Origin: Dicyema japonicum
Taxonomy: Eukaryota; Dicyemida; Rhombozoa; Dicyemidae
Reading direction: 5' to 3'
NCBI GenBank assembly: GCA_011109175.1
Contig: RDEW01000006.1
Location: 421,668-485,667 of the forward strand
DNA length: 64,000 bases
Shown here: positions 24,480 through 34,744 of the stretch, in pieces
Numbering within the stretch: the stretch's first letter is position 1
Layout of the letters: each line of letters begins with the position of its first letter
Made by a program: the position numbers and the translations under genes
The notes under the pieces: generated by a model
What the model was told of the DNA's origin: nothing
Databases searched by the model: none
The model's input: only the letters and a program-made list of their open reading frames with translations

Positions 24480-25006
24480 TCAAATCTCACAAATGAAAGA
24501 CTCGTAAAATTCAATGACGCTTAGGGGACATTTTTCGTTAGCAATTTTGGAAGGAAGTAAGACGGCAACCAACTTGGACTTCCTTCAATCAAAACACAAA
24601 GTTACAGTTTTATTAGAAAATGCAACCCATCATACTCATCGGTCACTCCCAAAACCTTCTCCACATAATCATCTGTGATGTCCTCCCATTGGTCCTCTTC
24701 GACCTATTGAATCAGTTTCATCTTTCACAGTTTCGAAGAGACGTTCATCAATTATTTTGGCCCTCTTCTCATCTGAGTTGGAAGGCGGGATCTCTTTCTT
24801 AGGTCTTCGTCTTTTTCGTTCAAATTTATCTATCAATTCTTTACAGTGAATGTATTCCTCAGGCTCCCATGAAGCATCCTCACTGTCATATTACCATAAA
24901 TAAACATATCATAGTTTAGCCATTTAACTTTATAGAATTTCTCTTGCTTTTTGCTGACTTTCACATCAACTATTGCCTCCACGTCGTACTCTATTAACTC
25001 TGACAT
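24480..25006 (-). CDS. HP1-like chromodomain + chromo-shadow protein, copy 3 (intact)
   Basis: Four exons give 151 residues with no frameshift once introns of 23, 25 and 23 nt are removed (101 + 154 + 98 + 103 = 456 coding bases). Residues 6-50 form the chromodomain: EYDVEAIVDVKVS begins the fold, with aromatic-cage candidates Tyr7, Trp29 and the W in DASWEPEEYIHCKDL. A basic hinge follows (ERKRRRPKKEIPP). Residues from about 100 form the chromo-shadow domain: DDYVEKVLGVTDEYDGLHFL, then KLVAVLLPSKIANEKCPL and the dimer helix VIEFYESFICEI. HP1 proteins read H3K9 methylation and dimerise through the shadow domain. At 151 residues it is shorter than typical HP1 (about 180-200). It is the only one of the three tandem copies with all domains open. 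Bordered by LINE RT sequence on both sides. Confidence 0.85.
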
Positions 25007-25578
25007 TTAATTTAAATTTATTTTAAATTTTAATTATTTTATGAAACTTTTAAATTCATTTTTATATTAATAAAATTAATGAGATTGGAAGACAGATGGT
25101 TCCGAGTCATACGACCCGTTGTCACGAGATTCCTCTGCATCTGTGAGGAAGATGGAAACCCGCTTCGCTTCTCCACATACAAGACAAAAAAAACCGATTG
25201 GTACAAAAGTTCTTCCTCAATCGGTTTCGTCTGAAAATGAGAGAAGGCTCTTTCGAAAGTTAGTAGAAACAATGGAATTCGATTGCGGGAACTAGAAACA
25301 TCTAACTGTTTGACGTTTTCTCTGTGATCCTGAGATTCTAAATAAATAAGTGCCGGATAAATTTCATGGACTTCTCTTTTCGAATGCAGTCCATTGCGGC
25401 TATAGGTTCCACGAATCTACCATACTTATTGGCTTGATGGGTGACACCGTGTTATTCACGTATAGCAAATCGGATTATCTATAGCAACTTCCCAGAAAAT
25501 TCAGGGGTTGAAGAAGTTTTGACCAATGGACTCAGGATGTTGAATGTGCTTAATGCGCCTGTCCCCTATGGTTGTTAG

Positions 25579-26877
25579 TTGTATTCGTTAAGATTGATAA
25601 ACAAAGCTCGATCAGACGTCTTTCGGCACCTACACCATTCTCCTAAATACACGTGGAACCATGGCCGTGGTTTCCTTCGTTTCCGACCTGGACTGTTCAA
25701 GGAAGGGCCGGATGATCTTCTGCTTGTGCTGAGGAATCTATTTAACGCGAGTATTACTCATGGATATGTCCCAATACGATGGAAATGTTCTATTATCAGA
25801 ATGGTACTCAAACCGGGAAAGTCGGGGAGGAACCCTCTCAACTATAGACCGATCAGCCTCATTTGCTCTATATCCAAGATTGCTGAGCGAATTATCTTCA
25901 AAGGCTGAACGAGCACATAGAAGAGAGTGGATTCCACCTCGCGGAACAATGGGGCTTCAGACCTGGAAAATCCTGTACGGACTGCATCTACCAGATGCAC
26001 ACGACGGTATTGAGAGGTCTGGAATTCAAGAGACAAGTCAACCTAGTATGTCTGGATCTGTCTAAAGCTTTTGATAGCGTGTGGCATGAAGCCCTCCTAT
26101 CAAGGCTAGCAGCTGCGAATATCCATAAGAAACACTTCATATGGATAAAGAACTTTCTAACAGAACGAACTTCCCGAATACGTGTCGGACCATATATGTC
26201 AAAAGATATTACATTGAAGAGGGGAGTTCCACAGGGCTCTATCTTGAGCCCGCTGTTGTTCAATATATTCTTGTCAGACTTCCCAGTTCCACCAGATATG
26301 AACACCAAAATGTTGATATACGCGGATGATATTCTAATCATGGATACTTCTGGAAAATCCACTTTATCGGAAAATAGAATCAGGCTATTTGTTGATCAAG
26401 TTCAGGACTGGTGCTCCAAGAGAGGGATAACACTCTCTACCGAAAAATCGAGCCATATGAGAGTCAGTCGCCTACGGAGGCATCGTGTACAGCCTTATTC
26501 ACTTGGCATCCCAAAAGTGAATTCACTTCGCTACCTCGGAATAGTCATCGATCAGACGAGGAAGGAAGAAAGCGCTACAAGCGCTTTTCTGTACAAGGAA
26601 GGTATCCGTAGGCTTGGAAACCTTGCTGTTTGTTTTCACGAGAGTTATTCTGCCGGAACTATTGTATGGATGCGAAGTATGGTTTTTCTCACGTCATAGA
26701 GATAGAATTATACTACTTATGGAAAAATCAAGAAGGTCAGCAATAAAGCTGGCCTTGGGGAAAAAATTATTCAACACCCTCAGTATTGAAGAAGGTAAAA
26801 TTCTTACTCCGGTGAGATACATTGTGGAGAAAAGGATCGATGGGATCCACCGATGGGATAAAAGAAAATGGAGATGA
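25579..26877 (+). pseudogene. LINE RT-A'', right-edge founder copy
   Basis: The best-preserved RT-A. It reads from MYSLRLINKARSDVFRHLHH and LFKEGPDDLLLVLRNLFNAS through LKPGKSGRNPLNYRPISLIC, FKRQVNLVCLDLSKAFDSVW, TLKRGVPQGSILSPLLFNIF and LIYADDILIMDTSGKSTLSE to NSLRYLGIVID. From 26259 on it is diverged from the left-edge copy (FPVPPDMNTKML in place of FLTQPNINTRLL). One frameshift splits the 5' part near 25908, and a deletion/frameshift of about 30 bp lies near 26553 after YLGIVID. The rest (LPELLYGCEVWFFSRHRD, LTPVRYIVEKRIDGIHR) continues to a stop at 26877. No endonuclease is attached. Confidence 0.85.
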
Positions 26878-26943
26878 GGTATGTCGGAAGAGTCCAGGCC
26901 GCATAGGCGGACTCGCATAAACCTCTTAACTCCTATAATACGC

Positions 26944-27790
26944 TTAAATAAAGATTGGATCATTGGATTGCTTACGATATTGAGGGCCGATCGGTCCTAA
27001 AGAATGACACCCCCATCGAGTTCCTTTGTATGCATTGAAGAATGCTTTATCGCTTAGCAGTTGTGACACGTGTATTGCAATGCTGTATTTGGAAACGATT
27101 TCCTCAATTCTTCCAAAATAATGAGACATCTCTTCATCAAATGTAAATCCCTCACTTTAACAGTTTCCTGATAAACCCACAAATTATGAGTCTAAAAAAC
27201 TCGTCAATACCAAAATGAATCCTATATTTTAATACCATTCCAGACATCATATGCTGCAATGTTGTGTGACCATAATAGTTGTGTGACCATAATAGTACAT
27301 TTCATTCAGGATCTTATCGATCCATTCATGCAGCTTTTGGGTACCACATTTGAAGAATTCACCACCAAGTCCGTCGGGGCCATGAATCCTGTTGTTAATC
27401 TCCTCAGGGTCATTAATCTCCTCAGGGTTTTTATTAAGCCATCCACTGTGAGGAGCGTAAACGTTTATTTTAATTAGAAATTTCTTCGACGGGTTGAGGT
27501 CATCCAGTTTCAATTGCAACACCCGATTTTATCATTCACGCTGTAATAGCGGCAGACTCTCTTGGATAGATCATTCCTAACGGCAAATCCTAGCCCATAG
27601 TGCTTGTTTCCACCTGGAAGGAAGATTAGTCAAAAGTTCCCATGTTATTCTTGGATCATGTTGATTAGTTTAGTCTCCTGAAGGCAGGCGATTGAAATCT
27701 TGTACTTTGAAAAATCCTCGACCAGTTCATTCCGTTTCCAAACGCTAGAGAATCCCTAGACGTTAAACGTGAGAAGGGATAAGTCCAATG
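26944..27790 (-). pseudogene. LINE endonuclease + RT scrap, minus strand
   Basis: From 27790 leftward: ISIACLQETKLINMI (catalytic QET), KHYGLGFAVRNDLSKRVC, YYSVNDKI, then INVYAPHSGW, as in a LINE EEP domain. After this an internal deletion joins it to RT-linker sequence: GPDGLGGEFFKCGTQKLHEW, ILNEMYYYGHTT and DVWNGIKI. A last piece near 26944-27129 (EMSHYFGRIEEIVSKYSIAI) may be more RT. Related to the fragments at 1.5-2.4 and 4.6 kb. Multiple frameshifts. Confidence 0.6.
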
Positions 27791-27940
27791 GCTTGATACT
27801 GTGTTTTCCAGATATTGCCTCTTTCTTTGTTTTATTTTAATAAATAATATACGATATTGTAGAAAACAAAACGTTAATAAATAATATAAATTAAAAAATA
27901 TTTTAAAAAATCATATAAATAATTAATTTAAATATTATTG

Positions 27941-28641
27941 ATGGTTGTGAAGAGAGTAACGTTTAAGGAAGATGAGAACAAAACTCACCATATAAGAGCA
28001 TACGAGGATGAGGATTTTGAGTACCAAGAAGAGAGTGTGAATATATTTGAAGAGGACGACGCAGAAGAGAGTGATGAGGAAATTGAAAGGGAAGTTAAGG
28101 AAAAAATACACGGAATTCCGATAACCCCATTTAACATGAACGACGAATTGGAAGAAGGATTCATTCTCCAAGATGGAATGTACGTAATGTCAGGTGTGAA
28201 GAGAATTTGGGATGATTGGTTGGATAACATTGACCACGTGGTTTATGAGCCCAACCGAGAACCTTGTAGGGAGAATGAGGAGAAAGATGAACCTGTGAAC
28301 AGAGATGCCATTCAGGAGATTCGGGGATTTTTAAACCCCGGAGAATCCGTGTTGGAAGCAATTCGGAGATTTGGTGGAGAATCCAAATGTGCGAATCAGT
28401 GGTGGTCGAAGAAGAGGAAGAACACGACAGATTTTTCTCAAGGGAACAAGAAGTCATTGTTGCGTCTTACGGAACAGGCTGACTTGCTAGTGAGTGAGGG
28501 GAAATGTACGTGTATCAGCATACTGGTGAGAGAATGGGGGAAATGTTGGGGAAGAGGACAGAATCTGCTATTCTAGTCGACTTGTACCCCATGAGAATGG
28601 AGATTAGTGATGATGCTACTTACGATATGTTTGTTGATTGA
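27941..28641 (+). CDS. CD2BP2: CD2BP2 (U5-52K)-like protein lacking the GYF domain
   Basis: Starts MVVKRVTFKEDENKTHHI, then an acidic stretch (NIFEEDDAEESDEEIERE), then the signature of CD2BP2: GIPITPFNMNDELEEGFIL, DGMYVMSGVKRIWDDWLDNI, and a helical block (FLNPGESVLEAIRRFGG, LLRLTEQADLLVSEG). In human CD2BP2 the equivalents are the ITPFNLQEEMEEG, SWLDNIDWV and LPRETVAGALRRLG segments. A one-base shift near 28500 moves the reading to EMYVYQHTGERMGEMLGKR and then to a stop at 28641. CD2BP2 normally ends in a GYF domain binding proline-rich partners and U5-15K. No GYF signature (W-x-Y, GPF) is seen downstream, so this copy is truncated or the domain is lost. Role by homology: tri-snRNP assembly in the nucleus. 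Confidence 0.75.
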
Positions 28642-28689
28642 TTTTTGTATTTTATTATATTGTCTTTTATATGTCAATGTTGTTTTTAA

Positions 28690-28893
28690 GTGGCTTGCAG
28701 GAAAACAACTACAAAAGCAGACATTCACAGAGATCCGTCAGGTATATTTGGAGTGACGCAGAATTCGAAAGTGGACCAAGATAAGAAAAGTGGTGGTTAC
28801 TACATAGGTGTTGTAGAGTTTGAGCCCAATTGTATGATGAGATTGATGTTACAAGGAGAGACTATATTTGAGAAATTAGTAGGCCGGAAATAA
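28690..28893 (+). CDS. Unidentified frame downstream of CD2BP2-like gene
   Basis: Open frame ACRKTTTKADIHRDPSGIFG through KSGGYYIGVVEFEPNCMMRL to EKLVGRK-stop, with no ATG at its left end. It is preceded by a TTTTTAAG that could be an intron acceptor. It might be a distal exon of the CD2BP2-like gene, but it does not resemble a GYF domain. Function unknown. Confidence 0.3.
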   Translation: MACRKTTTKADIHRDPSGIFGVTQNSKVDQDKKSGGYYIGVVEFEPNCMMRLMLQGETIFEKLVGRK

Positions 28894-28914
28894 TAGGACA
28901 ACATTAGAAGATTT

Positions 28915-29226
28915 AATGCAAATATAAAAAAATAAGTAAATGGGAATTGAATTTATTTTAGATGGAATTTAATACTTCATTTTTTGTAAAGTAAAACAAT
29001 CAACTCCACCTACATTATCGACGTGTTGCTTCTCACGATTGCAACAGAGATCACCTGGAGAAGCCACCGGTTCTCACGTGTGTTGTGGCTTTTTAGTGTA
29101 GCTAGGCGTCCAAGTTTCATTAGGAAGTGAAGCGATTCTACACTTTTTTAAATAAATTTTTTTTCGTAATAAAATCAAATTTAGTTATTTTTATCGATGA
29201 GAAGTTTCTCAATAACTATTTTAAAA
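28915..29226. repeat. Copy of the 3' part of the pogo element at 8.6-9.4 kb
   Basis: Matches 8580-8665 and then 9195-9410, lacking the 530 bp between. At 29226 the match is broken by the retrotransposon at 29.2-31.6 kb and resumes around 31640-31675 (ATTGATTAAATTCTGAAATT against ATTGATTAAATTTTGAAATT). The retrotransposon therefore inserted into this repeat. Confidence 0.65.
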
Positions 29227-29229
29227 AAA

Positions 29230-31640
29230 TTAAAACACGCTACTTGTTCTGGTGCTAAGAAGAAAAGAAAAAGAAAGGAAGATCAGAAAATAACATGCAG
29301 AAAACTAATCAGGCCAGGTCTGACTCTGTCCGTATATGGATCACGTTACATTCGAAGAAATACTACTTTTACCTGCAAGATCGAAAGGGCAGTGCGCGTC
29401 TTGTGGATATTGCAACGCGAGGAAGTACGGATTGAATTGCACATCTTGCGGGAGATTTTTTCACCTCGGGTGTGTCCGAATATCGAAATTGGCTGCGAGA
29501 TCTCTTTACAAATGGGACTACGCGTACTGTATGGATACCGACCCCGCTCGGTGCCGTCATCCGGCTGAATTCAGTCATCCCTCTTATTCTGGATTGCGCC
29601 CAAGCCAGCCATGTAAAGGACTTGACCTCCGAAGCTACTGATGAAGCCGGCCGTGCCTTGTTAAAGTCTATCACCTTGCTGTTCACTCGAATAGTTAATG
29701 ATGATATTCAAAATTTGCTAGAGATCTTTTTTGTGGACATCTACTGGCATTCCGAAAAGGAATGGAGTGTCCGCCCAATTGCGATCGATACATACTTTCG
29801 AAGGCTTGCTGCTCAAATCGCTGCCCTGAGAACCTTCCACAATATTACTAAAGAGCTGTTCCCGACTCAACTAGGTGACCGGCGGTTGCAAGGCAGCAGT
29901 ACGCCGTGATGAGTTACTTCAACATCAATAATTCCAGACCCAAAGGCTAGCCTGAAGCTTGATATATCAAATGCCTTCAACTCGCTGAGGAAAGACTGTA
30001 TTTTGGAAACTTGTTGGAAGAGAGTCCAGAGATTGGCCGACTAGTACACTTATCGTATGGGACGGACTCAGCAGTAGTTTACAAAAGCGATATCGTTTAT
30101 TCACTCACGGGCGTTGAGCAGGGAGACCCTCTAGGGCCTTTGCTTTTTTCAATGACACAGTGGCACGAACATAAACAGGAACTCAACCTGTGGTACTTGG
30201 ACGACACCACAATAGCTAGCCAATATGAGAATGTATATCAGGAAATTTCTTCAACCATTCCAGTTCTGAAACAATTGGTTTTTAGTGTCAATGTTATGAA
30301 ATAGGAACTGATAATTACTGCTCATCTCCAAGCTTTTCTACTGCCTGCCAAGAATTCAGATCGCTACTTCCAGTTTCAGCACATCCTCTTTGACAACACA
30401 CACCTCCTATGCCTTCTAGGAAACGACGAGCTGGAAAACTGCCTCACCAGTAAGGATAATGAAGTTGATGCCTTTACAAAGAGAGTATCATCTTTGGATC
30501 CACATGTGTCTTTCTTCTTGCTCAAGAAATGTATTTCCATGTCATTCACCATGTTTTGAACACCGGAATGCACTATTGTCTGCTGATGGGACTCTGAGAC
30601 GATCGGCGGAGTCAATACGGAATGTCAAATTCGATGATCTGGGCTAGACAATGTGCAAACTATCTGCGAAAAATAAGGGCATTGGGTTAAGATCCTCCCT
30701 TGAAGCCGCCCTGCCTGCCTACTTATCATCCTTGCGAGCTGCAGTAGCTTGGTCCAAGCAGTCCTACGTAACATAACTGGACATACCTTGGACTCGGAGC
30801 TTGATAGAGTTAGCAAGTTGTGGGGAGGTTGGGCTTGGAATTCCCGTCGAACTTTGTTTGCCAGAAGAGTTGGGACTCAATTGCATGTATGAGCACTCTG
30901 GAGGCCGCGAAGACAAGCGCCAACCAACACCAACTGGCAAGCATTAAGTCGGCCGCACATCGCGGAAATGGAACCTGGCTCTAGGCCCTACCGTCCTCAC
31001 ATCTGGGGACCCTCCTTGACGAAAACAGCCTGAGGATCGTGGTGGCACTGCACCTAGGACTGGACATATGCCAGAGCCACAAATGCCGTTGCGGCGGCGA
31101 CGTTGATACGAAAGGCTTACATCCACTCTCTTGCCGACGAAGCGCTGGTCGAGCCCCGTGTCACGCAGCCCTCAAGACCGAGGGATTTCCGGCCCAATTA
31201 AAACCTTTGGGCTTAGACAGAAGCCACAGGAAGAGGCCGGATGGCATGACGTTATTCTCATATTCCCACGGAAAATCACTAGTCTTGGACGCAACGCGTG
31301 TGGACACCTTCTCAGGGGCCAGATCTCTGACGGCGACGCACTCTCCTGGAGACGCAGCCGACCAGGCGGAGGCCAAGAAGATCCGTAAATACGAATCCCT
31401 CGTAGACGAATACCATTTCTCCCCCATTGCTGTGGAGACAACTGGAACCGTGGGAGCGAAGACGGACGCCTTTCTCTTCAGCATTGGAAGCAAACTCGCC
31501 TCAAAAAGGTGTGAGCCACAGAAGAGGCTCTGGTTGAGGCAGAGACTCGAATTGGCGATTATCAGAGATAACGCCTTCGCCATTCTGTCGTCCTAGTTAT
31601 TCATAATTTTAAAAATAAATTCTCTTGTGGTTTTAAATTA
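29230..31640 (+). mobile_element. Non-LTR retrotransposon with PHD-like finger, RT, CCHC and restriction-like endonuclease
   Basis: Bounded by the interrupted pogo repeat. In order: a basic N-terminus (AKKKRKRKEDQK); a PHD-like C4HC3 finger at 29390-29520 (CASCGYCNARKYGLNCTSC, then FFHLGC and YAYC); RT fragments (SVRPIAIDTYFRRLAAQ near 29770, LKLDISNAFNSLRKD near 29955, GVEQGDPLGPLLFS near 30111, LWYLDDTTIA as the catalytic box near 30190); and an open C-terminal frame at 31039-31596. That frame holds a CCHC knuckle (HKCRCGG, then HPLSCRRSAG) and the endonuclease core RPDGMTLFS followed by SLVLDATRVDTFS, i.e. an (R/K)PD...D layout. This domain order is that of R2/NeSL/Hero-like elements. At least six frameshifts or stops; large parts of the RT are deleted. 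Inactive. Confidence 0.75.
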
Positions 31641-31699
31641 AAAAAATTATTGATTAAATTCTGAAATTTGGCCATGCAAAGATATTCGAGAATTCTGGC

Positions 31700-32885
31700 A
31701 CGTTCACCTTGGATGCCCTCTATTCTTGTTCTGGATGGAAAAGTTTATGATGAGAAAAGTCGACTCCTTTCGAATCATGACGAAAAAGTTCAAAACTCTT
31801 GAAGCACATACCGCCTTCTTAATAAAAAAATAACATTTTTGTTCTCAAAATGATCTTCTCATTACGGAGTTCCTCTTGTTTTCATGATTCTCTCAAATCT
31901 CTGGAAGATCTTATCAGACAGACAACTGAAGAAATCCTCAATATCAGCTTTGACAGCACTGGCTGATCCCTAGGAAAGCTCCCGATAAGGTTTGAGGGAA
32001 TTGGTTTGAGGTCTGCCGATTTGGTCATTCCATGCTACCTATCGTCCTTCGCAAGCTGTCGCGCCTTGGCCAACTCAATTTTATGTTCCTGCCACGGATT
32101 GACTCTGGACCCTGTGCTTGACCTGGTTGTGCATCAATGGATAGCGAACGGGTTTGGTTTTCAGAAGAACTTTACCTCTCAAAAGGACTGGGATGAAATC
32201 CTTTGTGAAAGAAGCTAAATTAACTTAGAAGATCCGCAGATACCCATCGTCGCACATGTCTGAATGCAGCGTCCACTGAGAATTCGGGGTCCAGGCTCAA
32301 TCCCTTTTCGGTACGGGCAGTTGGTACTCTGCTTGACGGGAATAAAATCCGCGTTGGAGTTGTTCCTCGGCCAGGCCTTGACGTCTGCTTGGAACACCGA
32401 TGCCGATGTGGTGAGATGATTGAAAGGAAAGGACTACACTCGATGTCATGCAGACGGAGCTCCAAGAGATTCCCTTGTCACGCCATGTTAAACACGACAT
32501 TCATGAGAGCTATCAAAGACGCCGAGTTTACTTGCCTTCTGGAGCCCGTCAGTGTTGGCAGAGGTGATGGAAAGCATAATAACCATGCCATGGAGCCGAG
32601 GGAGGTGTTTTGATTGGGACACTTTCTCCAATGAAAATTTGCCTAAGTAATCGTTGCACGCAGGTTCCGCAGCGAGTACTGCTGAAGATTTGAAAAGGAA
32701 TACGACATCATGGACCGGTTCGTTTTCCAGCCGATCTCCGTTGAGACGTCTGGCGTTATTGACCCGAATACGTCTGATTTTATTAAGTTAATCGGAATGC
32801 TTGCAGGGAAACAGAATGGCGAACCTATAATGAGGCAATGGCTTTTCAAGAACATTGGGCTCTCGAGAGGTTACCCCCTTTAGGT
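31700..32885 (+). pseudogene. Second restriction-like-endonuclease retrotransposon, C-terminal half
   Basis: Plus frames around 31850-32215 give SLEDLIRQTTEEILNISFDS, then KLPIRFEGIGLRSADLVIPC and YLSSFASCRALANSIL, the thumb region that precedes the endonuclease in the element at 29-31.6 kb. Next come HRCRCGEMIERKGLHSMSC (the CCHC knuckle, 32398-32460), FTCLLEPVSVGRGDGK (in place of RPDG), and, frameshifted, YDIMDRFVFQPISVETSG and MRQWLFKNIGL at the C-terminus near 32700-32860. It is a distinct subfamily from its neighbour. The core (R/K)PD is lost and several frameshifts are present. Confidence 0.65.
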
Positions 32886-33004
32886 GCTCAATGCCCATAG
32901 GCCACAATGGAGACCTGTCAAAACAACTTTACATTATGTTCACAGGACTACAAAAAAACAAAAGAATATAAAGAGAACTATTTATCTTTTGATTTTATTA
33001 ATGC

Positions 33005-33312
33005 AAACCTCGACATCAAAAGATCCTTATCTGCTTCATTGACATGCAGAAGATTTTTGACTCGATTCTGAAAAAATTACTCACTGGAAGATCTTTGTCT
33101 CTAACATTCCGAGCAATTTTAATTTTAAACGGACAAAGAGAAAGGTTAATTGCACGTTCCACGTATTCTGTCACTAAATTTTCATTAAACGGTGAACAGG
33201 AATCCCCGCTGTCACACATTCTCTTTAACTTCTTTATGAGCGATATGCATTCCCACAACACTTTGGTCCTCGCTTATGCTGACGACATAATCGTAGCAAC
33301 AAGAGACCATTA
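33005..33312 (+). pseudogene. LINE reverse-transcriptase palm scrap
   Basis: One frame reads DMQKIFDSILKKLLTGRSLS, then SLNGEQESPLSHILFNFFMS and TLVLAYADDIIVATRDH-stop. It thus keeps the first catalytic Asp region (a degraded LSKAFDS), a PLSHILFN box and the YADD box. It ends directly after YADD. Downstream, 33313-33500 has frames with NGMPIPSTIYQNTRDHI that may be the next RT block. The family differs from RT-A and RT-B. Confidence 0.65.
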
Positions 33313-33961
33313 ATTCAAATTAAATACTAACAAATTCGGCACCTTTTTTTACCCTTAATGGAATGCCAATCCCCTCCACTATCTATCAAAATACTAGGGA
33401 TCACATACGACCCCCTTATGAGGGATGGAGTACAAACCTATACTATACGAACCTAAAGAAAACTAATTTTTCCAAGAAACAGTCACGGAGGTCCTACAAA
33501 GGTCTTCCTCGCCATTAATGCCAACTCAGTTAGAGGAACTTGTCAGGGAACCCAATTGAAATTTCTAAATTCCGAAAAGTGTCTCATACATACAGGAAGT
33601 GAGTAGGTTCTCAGAAGAAACACAGAAAAGGTTAAGACTTCTTAAAATACTGGCTATTCTTAATAAGATATGCTGTTCTAGACGACCACAAAACGGCTTC
33701 TCTTCTCTTGTCCTGATTCGCCTTCGATTTCTGCGCCACATCAGATAAATATGAAAACGACCAGTCCTAGGAACCCCACCAATAGGCTGGGATAGAACCA
33801 ATAATCCTTTTTTGGTGCCACAATAAACTGGGGACCACCCGAGAAAGGTCTTAAAAATTTTTTTATCCTAAAATAATTATCTATTAATAAATTTTTATTT
33901 AATAATTTTTAATATAAATAAATTTTGTTTATTTAAATTTGAACGTGCTTATTGTCTCTTG

Positions 33962-34155
33962 ATGGGTCACGCTAACGTTTTCTATTCACATCCTCGTAAT
34001 TACGGACAAGGATCGCGTGCTTGGTATTTAATCTAATTTATATTAGTCGAATGTGCGGGAATCGACATGGGCTGATCAGAAAGTACGCTCTTTTCGTGTG
34101 TCGTCAATGTTTCCGTGATAATGCCAAGTCACTTGGCTTTAAGAAATTGGATTAG
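33962..34155 (+). CDS. RPS29: Ribosomal protein uS14 (RPS29), intact
   Basis: Two exons, 33962-34023 and 34047-34155, around a 23-nt GT...AG intron (34024-34046). The 56-residue product has the length of animal RPS29: [20 protein letters not shown], then [36 protein letters not shown], stop. The zinc ribbon CxxC...CxxC is complete (CRMC and CRQC). It is a small-subunit protein near the decoding head. The intron falls inside the first Cys codon of the ribbon. No frameshift or missing residue. This gene is too short for ordinary ORF calling and is the best proof that very short introns are spliced here. Confidence 0.95.
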
Positions 34156-34159
34156 TCTT

Positions 34160-34740
34160 TTATTCTTTTTGTCACTTTCATTTTAAAAGTTATTAATTTT
34201 CGTTATATTTTCTCATATCTGCCAGGGAGAGAGACCGCCAAGCTGTCACTGGGGTCACACAAGACTATACTACTAAGACAGTTGACAGCAGATAGCAGAT
34301 AGAAATTCCCATATAGGAGAACTTTGCTAAAAGAACTCAGGGAGCTGTGTCCTTGATGCAGAGATGTCGAATCCTCTTTGTACAGTTTGAGTACTCTAGG
34401 GCCTAGAAGGGTGAAGAAATAAAATATGTAAAATACTCGGTGTTTTCAGTTGGTCATTTATGTAAAACATATTAAGTTCAATAAATCCTTGCGAATTGGT
34501 TATTTTTTTATTAATTTTTTTAAATTTTTTTTAAACAAAATAATGTTTTTAACAATTAAACAAATGTCAGTTGAGAAAGCCTGCTGCGTGGATTGCGAAC
34601 GAGTTCCCTCGGAGTATGGCCATTCCAATTGGTTATTTTCGATGCAGAATCGAGTATTTAGGTGATGGAGAATATCACTTAATAAACATTTGAATTTCGT
34701 CAATTTCACAATTATTGTAACAAATCAACATTTTTTCACT
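34160..34740. other. Stretch downstream of RPS29, no confirmed gene
   Basis: Around 34225-34400 a plus frame reads RDRQAVTGVTQDYTTKT, then a 22-nt GT...AG gap and KFPYRRTLLKELRELCP, stop. This could be a short two-exon gene, but it matches no family I know. The rest is AT-rich and featureless. Confidence 0.25.
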
Positions 34741-34744
34741 TTAA

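Larger units (their letters stand above)
11524..26258. repeat. Tandem array: three units of about 4.9 kb
   Basis: Unit boundaries, taken at the shared TTCAATATATTC, are 11524, 16438, 21358 and 26259, giving units of 4914, 4920 and 4901 bp. Each unit reads: 3' half of LINE RT-A, LINE RT-B, right end of the Ginger-like element, the duplicated AT-rich piece, an HP1-like gene (minus), a short plus-strand frame, and the 5' half of RT-A. Units differ by scattered substitutions and many one-base indels. The first RT-A (left edge) and last RT-A (right edge) are diverged from each other. The two internal RT-A genes are hybrids of right-edge 5' sequence and left-edge 3' sequence. Confidence 0.9.

Noticed and set aside
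29010-29150. A-box-like TAGCGTAGCTAGG in the pogo repeat (also near 9280)
   Set aside because: No B box follows at tRNA spacing and the segment is part of the pogo-derived repeat, so a pol III promoter is not supported.
34500-34709. Hydrophobic and Lys-rich open frames in AT-rich DNA
   Set aside because: Low complexity; composition alone explains the open frames.
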